The notes below the pieces were generated by a model. It made no database searches, was not told where the DNA came from, and saw nothing but the letters and a program-made list of their open reading frames with translations. A stretch of 64,000 nucleotides of DNA, taken from assembly GCA_013368315.1 (NCBI GenBank), contig JAACJM010000033.1:544407-608406 (forward strand). The letters are read 5' to 3'. A program made the position numbers and the translations under genes. Source of the DNA: Tetrapyrgos nigripes. Taxonomy: Eukaryota; Basidiomycota; Agaricomycetes; Agaricales; Campanellaceae. This document shows, one piece after another, positions 23,601 through 34,282 of the stretch; position 1 is the stretch's first letter; each line of letters begins with the position of its first letter.

Positions 23601-24988
23601 TCAGGACGCCCTGACATATGTCTGCATTGATTTGAATCACCTGCCTGCTTCTTCGAAATTTGACCAGACAGACTTGGCAGCAAGGCTAGTTTCATGGGTG
23701 AGTACCGTATGCCAACCAGAGCTGTGAAGACTACCTTAATTAAATCATTCTGTAGCGAGCGTCGAAACCTATGGATGCGTTAAATCATACCCCAATTCAT
23801 TCCGGAGCAGTGCTCAAAAGGATCCAAGAGACAATACGGAAGACTATAACCCCTGCCTGGCTCGAAAAACCTCCACCAGATGTTGGCGAAGCACGAGCTG
23901 GAAAGCTCAAAGCTACTCTGTGCACATGCCCCTTGCATTGCTGAGTCTATGGCAAAAGGACTCTCCAGCCGCAGCTGAAGATGCAGAGACAATGAAATCT
24001 GTTTTAGGAGTGTCAATGACATTGACTTGTGCTTCCATTGCAGCAGCACGGAATGTCTTGACCGAAGAGAGGCGAGATTTGTTCCGTGAATGTCTTCAGA
24101 AGCATATACTGGGCCTCAGACATCATTTTCCTGGATTTCTTCAGCCATCACATCACCTCGCTTTTCATCTATATGATTTCATGGAACTGTTCAGTCCTGT
24201 TCACTACTGGTGGTGTTTTCTACCAGAGCGTCTCATTGGAAGATTACAGAGAATTCCCACCAATCGCTTACCCGGTGAGTACAGTATGATATGCTCTTTC
24301 CATAAAATACCTAGTTAAATCTCAACATACTAGGCCAAAGGGAGTGCACAGTCCTTCATTCTTTCTATAGGGGTGCTTGGGTTCGACAGTGGCTCCTGCG
24401 TGACGATTGTCCCCCTTTGTTGAAGATTGTCAGAGACTGCCTGGATGCGGCGTACAAATTCAAGCCGCTAGGAGAGACATGCCCTGTTGACCAACCCCAA
24501 ACTGACCATGACCCCGAAGTATACAATGATAATGATTCTTCTTCGCCGGGTTCCTCAGCTAGCTATCCAATTCTTGATGCCCCTCCTTCTGACCTACTTC
24601 GTCTTCTTCGTTATGACGACATCACTTGTTTTTCACACGTATCCGCGCCGTATGGTTTCTACTCAATCCCAAGCTCAAGAGCAATTGGCAATACGTTCAT
24701 CTGTTTCCAGTCTATGAGTCGAGATGATAGATGGGTGTGTGGTTAAATTGCGCATATTTTCGAAGACAACGCCAAACCTGGCAAATTCAGAATGGCAGTC
24801 AAGTGTAGTCGGCCAATTGATTGGACTACGGATCCATTCGCTGACTTCTGGAATGAAGGTTTCGAAGCACAGACAATGTCGACATCTTTTGAAGACAAAC
24901 TTGTAGTTGTTGACATGGACCAAATTATTGCCCATACAGCAAGATGGCAAATATCGGATGAGGCAGTAGTTGTTCTTAACCTTTGTTG
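20667..24988 (+). pseudogene. Plavaka-type (CACTA-like, Tnp2-related) transposase, defective
   Basis: Exons 20667-20909, 20959-21400 and 21456 onward join in phase. Recognisable family blocks in order are: HWFINPRSRYQTPTL and SFLLKSLKVFGYA (21.46-21.6 kb); a Cys-rich cluster CPDCSCTYAP...CSYLCTPDCEPCG (21.73-21.83 kb); KTYHYYPFSQWF; GRFLFKLHADFFN; GMMAMTCLNLP; YIPGIIQGP; HFLRPLINE; IGRTDFENWKS; RYSELWRLPYWKPT; VDMMHTVYLLLQQ (22.1-22.7 kb); FMELFSPVHYWWCFLPERL and GRLQRIPTNR (24.18-24.28 kb); and IIAHTARWQISDEAVVVL at the end. Defects are an in-frame TGA at 22375 (FRIAV context), TAA at 24744, and frame changes near 22040 and 23930. Transposases of this class move DNA elements by cut and paste; this copy should be inactive. 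I could not identify element termini. Confidence 0.75.
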
Positions 24989-25209
24989 AGTAAGTTGCTG
25001 TCGTGCTCTATCCAAATCATGTGCCGATGTTTTCTCAACAGGACTGAACTGAAGCAAAGTATCTTATGTTTCTATTTTGATAGTAACAATTGTGTATTCA
25101 AAGATACATTCTACATATGCACAGATTTCAAATTTTTTTATGTTCAAGTTAGACATGACTATAGGCTATAGCAAGGGGATAATTTCGAAGACGAGGCAGA
25201 ATTGACAAG

Positions 25210-26964
25210 TTATAGGACAATACAATCAGGGAAGTGACAACTATATTGATAAAGAGCGAGACCGTTCTGTACAGCGTGGTCCGGAACGATTACCGCGGGG
25301 AGATTCGTGCCTTGAGCGAGGGTGGGACAAGCACGGGTTCTCAGCGAGTTTTCGAATGGGAAAGGTTGGCCCGGGAAGAGCCAAGCACGGACCGTCTATG
25401 AGGAGAGAATAAGCAAAGAAAGTAGCCAAATTAGAAAATGAATCACCTCAGGAATATACACAACCGAGATGAATGCGACGTAGACCCCGAGAAGGGTGAT
25501 GCTCAACCAGACAAAGTATTTTGCAAGGCGCCATATGCGATAGGGCCTGACAGATACTACCCACTCATCCTCATTCCCAACAACAGACTGAGGGGCCTTC
25601 GGGGTTGAGGCTGTAGGAAGCGGCTTGTAATAAACTTTGATTTTGTTCACCTCAGCGGGGGCACTGCCAGCAGTAGCGAGCAAACGATATTTGCTGGATT
25701 CGGAGACCTATTGCTGAAGATTGGGCCCAAGATAAAAAGGAAAAAGAAAGAAAAGGAAAACGTACCGCAACAGTGCGAACGTGGCATTTATTGTAAGCCA
25801 AAGTTTGAATAATACTACCGGACTCTGTGTCGTACAAGAACGCAGCGCCAGACTCTGAGCCTGCAAGTACAAATTTGCCGTCACCCATGAACTTGGCTTG
25901 CCTAGGAAGGTGGTTGAGAGAGATACCGCCATCGAATGTCTGAAGATGGCGCTGAGTCGTGAGCGAGAACATCTCGAAATGCTTTCCACTCCATACCAGG
26001 AATGCATTCCGGTCTTCGTCAACGCAGACATCCCCACTGGCATGAATATGAGTAACCACGCAGCAGGAAGCTGGAACTGAAGGTGAGAGACTCACAGGAA
26101 ATCTCCTTTGACGAGATCGGTACGGATTGTTTCACCAGTTCTTTGGTCAAGCAAACGACTGCGGAACAAATCAGCCAGGAGTTGATGTAAGCAGTAAGTA
26201 CTCACATCGCACCATTCCTGGCCTTAAAAACGAAGAGGTCAAGATCTTTCCGGAACTTCACGGTGGCTGGAATGAACGTTTCTTCCATAGAGACCCTGAA
26301 GACCATGGTAACCTCCTTGCTGGTGAGGGACACTGACCACACTTTGACAATCCTGGAGGCAAAAGACGCTGCAACACGTCCATGGCAGCCGTCGGGGACA
26401 TAGGCTTCGTAGACATCAAGGGAGATGATTTCTCTGTCGGAGACTTGTCCATCTCGAGCAATGGTACTGGGAACCTTATTGAAGGTTTCAAAGAGCTGGA
26501 GAAATAAATTCCAAGTCAGATCAAGACGTTGACGCATAAGTTAACGATGTCAGGCACACCTGATGGTCGTCCCCCCACTCCCACAAGTACAAATCACTGT
26601 TCGTTGACCCAGTGATAAGAAGATGGCGGCTTTCTCTTTCGCATAACATCCACTGGGAGGTCATGAAGACAGGCTTCACGTCTGGGTTATTTGCGGATAT
26701 GTGTGGGGTTGCCATCGGCACACCGGGAGGTGTACTAAACATGTCGTAGATGGCAACGCTGTCGAAGCATATATAGCAGTAATTGTTAGTATCCAGAAGC
26801 TATGGTTTGTTCTGAGACCCACCAGCAATGACCAGAAACCTGCCATCTAGAGAGAACGACAAAGAAAGAACAGCATCGCGGGTAGAGGTAAGTGTTGCTA
26901 GTTCTCGAAACTTGTCCTTTGATCGTAGGCCACAGCTAAGGAAATAAGAGAGGGAGTCAAGCAT
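25210..26964 (-). CDS. WD40-like beta-propeller protein with a transmembrane segment
   Basis: Seven exons join in consistent phase: 26964-26819, 26758-26560, 26495-26206, 26158-26096, 26036-25766, 25707-25447 and 25395-25210, giving 471 residues. Propeller-like strands recur: AVLSLSFSLDGRFLVIAGG, HLLITGSTNSDLYLWEW, RIVKVWSVSLTSKEV, VDEDRNAFLVWSG, KFVLAGSESGAAFLYD and YRLLATAGS. A transmembrane helix follows at about residues 385-408 (VWLSITLLGVYVAFISVV), then a short C-terminal region after the last intron. A TATA-like TATAA (27036-27032) lies upstream. A good intron (GTAAGT at 27013, acceptor near 26938) would remove the ATG at 26964, so the true first exon may differ. Propellers usually mediate protein contacts; the specific role is unknown. 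Confidence 0.65.
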
Positions 26965-27313
26965 GTTGGTCAAAGTGGGCAGCGGTAAAAAGAGGTTGAG
27001 ATGAAGGAACTTACTTGACGAAACTTGATACTTATATGAGGTTTAGGACAAAGGGAACAGTATCACGGTCACACAAATAGTCACATCCATGGTATCAGAT
27101 TTTTCTGTGGAAGAGAGCTCCTCTGGAGCCTCTTACTTTACATCGAGATGGTATGCTATGGTGAATGTATCATATGTCCGACTGGTCTAGCAGGTCTAAC
27201 GGCATATAGAAGGTAACAATGGCGGTACATAGGGAAATTGAAATGTCAGAGATAATGCACCGAGGCTCGTAGTCATACTAAGATGGATAGTTGACGGAAC
27301 CTACAACTACTGC

Positions 27314-30226
27314 TCAAAAAAAACGAGAGCCATCTTCGTCAGCGTCCTCCATAACAAAGTTGGATCTGTTGATTTGAGAGATACTCCAAGAAGGGCCAGC
27401 CTCTGAGTCTGCAGCAGCGAGCGGGTAAATGGGAGCTTGACGTTCAAGATCCAAAGCGACGTCGTATGACTGAGGGAAATTTTTGAGAGGAGGTGAGATG
27501 TACTGTGCACCAGAGATGCCAGGCGCTTCAGGGTCAGCGTCCTTGGGGATCACAATACCAAACTTCTCCATATGAAGGTCAAGATTGTCAATTATGAACG
27601 CCAGGTGATCATGATAACCCCGGTATGCTTTTATCTGAATATGGGTGTATCCAAATCGCGCATGTAGTTTCGCCAGGGTGAGAACAAGCCGAGCCTCCTT
27701 TGCATCAATACTAACCTTCATAGCCTTGACGTGAGCAGCGAAACCGGTGTACAGACTCTCTTCACAATGAATCTCGCCAGCAAGTGAGACTAGCTCTGAT
27801 CGGATAAAGTAATATTAGATGAAAATTCTGACGAGAAGATGGGAGAATTACCTGATGGAGCGAACTGCGACATCAGGACAGCGTCCTGGGCCCTGTTGAT
27901 GAAGCTGGCAGCCGTAGCTGGCTTAAGACTGCAGGTCTCCCTAAGTACAAAACAAGCTTCACACTTAGCACCTTGGCCGCCTCGACAAGGTCGGCGGACG
28001 CGTTGACAGTTTGTACAACGGTCTTCGTTGGGCTAGAAGATAAATTAGATAAAAAGTATGCAACAAGAAGAGGAAATGACTCACTGCAGACAGTATCATC
28101 TTGGGCAGAGACTGGATGACGTTCTGTGAGTAGAGGAGGGCGATCTCGACGTTTTGTTCTTGATTCCAGAAAGCTCCATCAACTAGGCGTCCGTTTACCA
28201 CAAGAGAGGGAGGAAGTTTATCCACTATAGATACTGGGTTAGGCTTGTAGCCGCCAACGGGAACTGAAGGACAGGCAAAGCCCTCTTCGGTGAGCGTGGG
28301 GCCAGTTTCCTCGACGTTATGGTAAAACATCAGTGGTTTCGCCTTTGTATTTGATATGCTGTAGCATTGGTTGAGTCCGTCAGGGCCAGGGGGAGCAGCA
28401 ATGTGACCTTGGTAGGCTTTGTTGGAAGTGGCGCTGTCCCGAGCAGGGGGGTGCAACTGATTTCTTTTTGTGCGATAGTAGCCATGATCAGGGTCGAAAG
28501 CAAGACGTTTAGAAGCAGGGACGGCGGCAGGAAATTTCTAGGGGCCAATGAACTCGCGCGTGGTCTTCCCCGGACCCGTCTTGTTCCTCTTCACTGACTT
28601 CTGCTTGCTGGGCTTGGGTTGAGGAGGTGGGCTTTGCTCGAGCTGGTCTACGTCCATGGTGGCATGGTCAGAGTGAACCTCACTTTCTTCGTCATCAGCC
28701 TTTTCTGAATGAGCCCTTTCTGAATGAGCCCGCTTGGAAGGGTGAACAACCTTGGCGACTTCAGATGATGCAGTCTCAGCACTCTCAGTGTCACTGGACT
28801 CATCAAGATCATGTTTGTCTGAAAATGACAGAGAGTTTAGAAGCAAATAAAAGAGAATAAAACAGGACTCTTACAAGTGTTAGTGGGTACTTTGACAACA
28901 CTTTGAGCACTACGGAGAGAATAGCAAGGTGTAGTGGGCTCATGAGCGGGCTTGGGAGCCGCTGGCAAGGAGGGAGCTAAAGGGGGGTAAAATCAAGTCA
29001 GTCATCGGCACAGCCATCAGCTTTCTTTGAAGACATACACAGTGGAGGGGTTGGAGTAATGGAAGATGATACTCTGTTGAGTTGAGAACTTCCCCGAATT
29101 TCGACGGAGACCTGAGATGCTGATTGACTGGATGCCTTGTTGGTCCTGGAAGTGGCACTGCGAAGCTTATATCGGGCTGACGTTGACCCGGACCCGGCAG
29201 CCCATGGTGAAGCGAGAGCTAAGAAAAAGGAATTAAGTTAATCATCGGAGAGGTCATGATCAGTGTACGCTGCGGACTTACAGGGTGAAGGGTTTTGGGT
29301 AGCAGAAGTTTGTTCAGCTTGAGAACGACCTGGACGACCTCGGACTTCAGGTGTGACAGGAAGCGGAGTAGGACTGTTTCTGTCGTTCCTACTTGACGAC
29401 ACTGGCGACGGTGGGGCTGGTGGAGCTCGGGGAAGGAAAGTTCCGGGAGCCCGTAAAGGCGTTGGTGGCCTAGCAGTGTCCGGATGAGAAGCGACACGAG
29501 GCAAGAAACTCGTTGGGGTAGCTTCTGCGCACACATACCACTGGGCAACGAACTGCCTACGCGCGCGTTCGCAAAAGGCTACCCGAAACACGTCGACATT
29601 TTCCTGTTCCTTGCTCTTTTGAAGTGATTTGGTCGTTTGAATTATACTATTGATGTCATGGACAGAGATCATTTGCAGAGGTTGCTTCTAAAAAGAGCGA
29701 CAGGAGAAATCAGTCAAGAGATTCAAAGAAAAAGAGGTTATGCAACATGCCTTTAGCCATGTTAGAAAGATATCAGGAGGAAAGTCAAAATACAGAGTTG
29801 TGTTGATTTTGGGGCCCGGTCGCCACGTTCAAACAGTATACACTGATCGTAAGAACTGCGAGAGTGAAGAACGTTGTACAAGATAGTGCAAATACTGTCA
29901 TAAAATTTCTGGTTGATGGCAAGTTTGGGATAAATTGTGCGCCAAGAGAACACGCCAGCCTAGAATCCGAGGAATATCAGTGGGGATCATTCAGGATCAA
30001 AAGAAACACCTACTGCGACCTCTGATGCGTGTTGAAGGAGTATCTGGTGATCGGAATCGGCGACCAGCTTCATGAAATCCAGATCCAGTAGAATTCTGTA
30101 TTCGCTGAGGTATCGGCGCCATCCAAGGAAGAGATCATCGCAGGGAGAGTCGTAGAATCCAGCAATATCGGTTTCGGTGGTCGCTAGACGTGGTTCGAGA
30201 AGAGCGAGAAGATCGTTCGTGGACAT
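27314..30226 (-). CDS. Large hypothetical protein with an internal Zn2Cys6-type cluster
   Basis: The N-terminal exon 30226-30014 (ALLEPRL, GWRRYLSEYRILLDLDF) joins in phase to 29959 onward (GVFSWRTIYPKL, INQKFYDSICTILY). A one-base frame change is needed at the GGGG/CCCC run (29811-29817) to continue as LYFDFPPDIFLTWLK. An exon from 29687 (ISVHDINSIIQTTKSLQKS) follows, then Ser/Pro-rich and acidic low-complexity exons (28.5-29.4 kb). An exon ending near 28090 precedes the cluster exon starting at 28032. The cluster has spacing C-x2-C-x6-C-x7-C-x2-C-x6-C (CTNC..CR..KCEAC..C), exactly the Zn(II)2Cys6 pattern, but lies in the C-terminal half. A helical region (ELVSLAGEIHCEESL, VLTLAKLHARFGYTHIQIK) and an acidic tail end at TGA 27316-27314. 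Zn2Cys6 clusters typically bind DNA; that role is inferred. A GC-AG intron is likely at 29750. Confidence 0.6.
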
Positions 30227-30229
30227 AAC

Positions 30230-31429
30230 AAAAGAGGGATCAAAACAGGATACAATGTTAGAAAGCGAGACGAGGTGAGTGGTCTCCGCTACTTATGCAG
30301 AGAGTAGATGGGGGAAAGAAAGAAAGGATGTGGGACTTGAAACGAGTTTTTCCATGTATATGTATGTGTGATATAACAGAATTCTTGCTAGAAATGTTGG
30401 AAGAACATTCTCGTACATTCCATGGCTTTCCTAAGCCATTGAATATGGCTGAAAATGATGAGGAGGGATCCAAAAAGAGAGGAATGGACTTGGAAAAATG
30501 GAAGAGGGGTAACGGCGGTGATTTGACATACCAAAACGGAAAGTCGTCCACCAAATATTAATTGAGAATCCCACCGTTGTTTTGCGTGCCCTCTGGGCCC
30601 TCCCCACTTATTCTCTGATTCAAATCTGCATAGGCACTCTTTGTTGATCCAGATTTGTCCAGGACATTCTTCACTCATGGCGGCATTGACACTTGCAGCT
30701 AGGAAAGCGAAAAAAAGATCGGTTGGTCACACATATCATGATGCTGCGTGCCAGGTGGTCGACCTTGCCAGACTGCGAAAAGACTATCAGCGAAATGGAA
30801 GTGAGCTAATGAGTATACTTTACCATCCTCTGTATCCCAGTCGAAACTTGAGACCAATAAACATTCTACTATATGACGAAGGCATGCAGTACACTATGGA
30901 CCACTGTGGACACAGCTGAAAAAGACTTGACAATGACAGATACCTTAACAAGTTGGCACAGTGTGACAGACTGCTTGAGGAAAATGAAAGAGAAAGGAGG
31001 ACTATACTCCATACTCGGTCGTCTTCACCTCATAGAATTGGGTGCAGCGAGCAGGCAGAATGACTCTCAGAGCTGTCAGCGCTGTTCGACTAGGTTCCGA
31101 GTGCGACAAGGTCTTGACTCTTCACCGATGTCTTCACCACTATAGACACGGTCAGCATCGAGGACTGCTACAGTGATCATCGTGGTGGTTGCAAGGAAGG
31201 GTTTACATCGAGTAACACATCTATGAGCATCATTGATATGAATTATTTAAAACGCTTGAAATTGTTACATATGCAGCGTATGTATCATGAAGACCAATTT
31301 AATGAATGTGGTAGGATCAAGGAATGTAGTAAGTTGGAAGTAAGAATGAGTGTATATGTGCCAGTACGAGTAAGGATACAGGATGGACATAAAAATCCGG
31401 ACCATGATGTGTGCATGAGACCTGCAGAG
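30230..31429. other. Intergenic with a possible decayed coiled-coil exon
   Basis: From ATG 30677 the plus strand reads MAALTLAARKAKKRS. A separate frame at about 30923-31030 reads YLNKLAQCDRLLEENERER, which looks like coiled coil, but stops and frame changes prevent a model. Nothing else is supported. Confidence 0.3.
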
Positions 31430-32197
31430 CTATGTGGCCGAGTCCTGTGGTCGACGAGCTCTGTTCCTCCTCGTGGTTGCATCAGGTTCGGAAGTGAGGT
31501 TGTCAGCTTTCTCGGCCCTCAGCGCCCTATTCTCCTCCTCCAGTCGTTCCACGTGTAGACGAGTCTTGCGATACTTTAGGTGACTTCGGATGAAGTCGTC
31601 CGTGGCCCAATCGTGGGCATATTGATTTAGTTGAGGATATCTTGTGGAAGCCTGAGCAAATTTGGGGATGTCAGCGATGCCTAAAGCGTTGCAAGTTATA
31701 GAGATGCACCTTCTTCCAGACCCACTGCACGTTGACCATGTCCTGTTCTGTGAGAGGCAGAGTATCGTCTAGATACTTCTTGCATAATGAGTTTACATAT
31801 TTCTGAGAACGTCTGTCAGTACCACAACTTCGAATGTAGAAGAGCTACATCTACGCACCTTGACATCAGCATATATTGCTGGATCCCAACCCAGTTGTTT
31901 CCCAAGCGAGTATCCACCCCGACCAGGCCTACCCACCTCACCAGGAGGTTTGCGAATCTTCCTATCCTTCCTATGCGTAGAAGAGCCGGAAGTAGCTTCG
32001 TCACCAGGTACAGTGGATGACTGAGTAGCTGGTATAGGAGAGGGTGAACGAGACGATTCACGATGGTCTGGCATACTAGGAGGAGAAGAGCCACTGGAAT
32101 CTTGTGTAAGACCGGTACCCTCAGCTACAGGCAGTCTAGACCAGTCGGTTAGGCCAAAAGCTTGAGGATGACCACATATACTGGTGAAGAAGTTCAT
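31430..32197 (-). CDS. Agaricomycete conserved hypothetical, C-terminal coiled coil
   Basis: Three exons join in phase 0: 32197-31859, 31802-31710 and 31651-31430, with 56- and 58-nt GT-AG introns, giving 217 residues ending TAG. The N-terminal half is Ser/Pro/Thr-rich low complexity, ending in a basic segment (HRKDRKIRKP). The conserved part reads KYVNSLCKKYLDDTLPLTEQ, MVNVQWVWKKA, YPQLNQYAHDWATDDFIRSHLKY, then a short coiled coil (RLHVERLEEENRALRAEK) and a basic tail. I recognise the DW.T...I...LKY arrangement from many mushroom hypotheticals with no assigned function. The ATG at 32197 is the only upstream Met before stops. Confidence 0.65.
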
Positions 32198-32715
32198 GAC
32201 TGGAAGAGATATCTAGAGAGGCATGTCTTGATCCTGGCTTTATAGAAGTGCCGGGTGGCTGGCACGGAGCCAGAGGTACCAATTGTGTACATTGGACAAA
32301 GGAAAGAAAGAAGCTTGGCCTGGCGGGTAGATCATGTGCTCGATTACCGCATCGTCGATGATTCTTCAAGTTTTTTCTACCTATTTTCTGAACTCAAACC
32401 CAATACTAAAGTGTTGGGAATTTTCTGAACTTGGCGTCTCTATCTCTACCTGAGGAGCAGAGAACACTATACTGCTACACAGTTGTCATTATGTTGGGTG
32501 CGTTATCAGAACCCATCCCCATTTGTGTGCTTCGTTCCCCTTTGTCAGATCCTGAAAAGGATCTGCTTTTATTGCCTTCTGCCTGCGCTGGAACCACTTG
32601 CTCAGCATTTTCCACCCTCCCCCGGTACCCGACAAAGAGAACGACTAGCCATCTGCTGCTTCACCTATAGATTCTAAAAGGACGCCCTCGGGTCTTTGCC
32701 AATTTGGTTGCCCCT

Positions 32716-34282
32716 ATGTCGACCGTGGAACAGCCCATGGATGTGGTGAAAGATCCAGAACCCACTGTGCCATCGAGGGGTTTGAAAAGGACTTTGGTAT
32801 CAGTGAGTACTTGAAGCTCTCAGTTGGCTCTCCAAGTTTTTCTAACGCCTTTCCCGAAGGATATGGAAGAACATGATGACTCTACTCCTCTCAAGAATAG
32901 GTGAGTTGAAGGCGAAGATGGGAGTGTGGTCACGGAGCCAGCCCTGAGTGCGGTGCATCAGGATCAGATACAGAAACTCAAGCTCGAGATAGGCAAGCTT
33001 GTGCGTTGTCTCCAGTCGAAATAGCAATCGTTTCCACTCATTCCCGATCAGGAGACCACAGTATTGGAATACCAGAACCAGATTCGGAAGAAGGAGGTGA
33101 GCTACCGTTTGCTGGATTATCCTGGACCAATTTGCTAAATGCCTCACCAGAAACTGATAGCACATATGAAGGACGACTGTAAGATCTATGCACTTCCCTA
33201 TACTTCTTATACCTTTCCGATACTTTCCTATACTTCACTTTCCTGTACTTTCCAGTAGGGTCCTGTCCAGATCCTTTCCAGTAGGGTCCTTTCCAGATCC
33301 TTTCCAGTAGGGTCCTTTCCGGATCCTTTCCAGTAGGATCCGATGACTTTCCAGTACAGTCTTACTTTCCATTACTTTCCTATCACTTTCCGATCATTCC
33401 TTCATTTCTGATTCATCTCCAATCCTACTCCAACGTCTCCACTTCATAACCACAACTCCACTTTCCTTAGGAGGCGTTTCCCTTCACCTTTCCTTCTGTA
33501 GTTATATTACTCTTCATTTCCGATCCTTTCCTATCTTATTCCTACACTTCCCGAAGTAGTACTTAAGCTAGCACATTTGTAGTAGATAGCTTAAGTGCAA
33601 AATCGACAAAGCTGGTCTCCTATCCTTCCTCGATGGTTCCCTAGAGCTTCCCAGTCTTTCCGACTGAAATTCCTATTTATCTTTATAAGCTCTTTCCTAT
33701 CTGGATCCACTTGGAATCTCCATCCAATCCACTCAAGACTTCCATCCGGGTCCTTGGTGTTTCCTAGCATTGGGTATCCGCATGGACTTGACAATGACGT
33801 GGATTCTGCTAAGCGAGCCAAAGTGGAGATGGCAGGTGTTGAAGAGTGTTGGAAGGTAGCGTCGCCTTTTTGTCGTTGTGGCTGTCAGCTTTTCTCCTAA
33901 TGACAATCACTTCAGTTAGAAAAGACTGTCCTTGAAGGACGTCTTACCAACGTGCAACAGCTCCAGGAGGTACTGTTATTCCATGTCTTTCGCTTTCATG
34001 ATGCTGGTGTTTCTGATTGCAATGACTCCAGTCAGAACAGCAATCCTTTGACAAACATTTGGTCAAGATGGAAGAGCACTCGAAGGTAATATTACCTTGT
34101 TATCCTCTTTCTGACCTTCCTAATTCCAATCTCTTAGTCAGAAGAAAATTCCTTTAACCACCGTTTGGAGCTCTCGAAGGTATAAACATCTCGTTCTGCT
34201 TTTCGTCGGCGTTTCCTTACAGCCATAATTATAGTCAGAAAAGGCTTCACTCGTACAACGCTTGGCTGAAATTGAAGTGACG
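32716..34282 (+). CDS. Coiled-coil protein built from many very small exons
   Basis: ATG at 32716 (MSTVEQPMDVVKDPEP), donor at 32803, and an exon at 32860-32900. Further small coiled-coil exons lie at 33052-33096 (TVLEYQNQIRKKE) and from about 33151 (KLIAHMKDD). A longer exon ends at 33856 (VDSAKRAKVEMAGVEE). Four phase-0 mini-exons follow at 33916-33969, 34032-34085, 34138-34179 and 34235-34282 (54, 54, 42 and 48 nt). Three of these begin TCAGAA (Ser-Glu), and they end in Lys, Glu or Thr before GTA donors. Products are heptad-rich. Some joins between 32900 and 33786 are unresolved, and the end beyond 34282 is not found. The family is unknown. Confidence 0.5.
33195..33400 (+). repeat. TTTCC-based minisatellite inside an intron
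   Basis: About three to four copies of TTTCCAGTAGGGTCC / TTTCC(A/G)GATCC words (33248-33345) are flanked by degenerate CTATACTTTCC and TACTTTCC repeats. The array lies between coiled-coil exons, so it probably sits in an intron. Confidence 0.75.
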
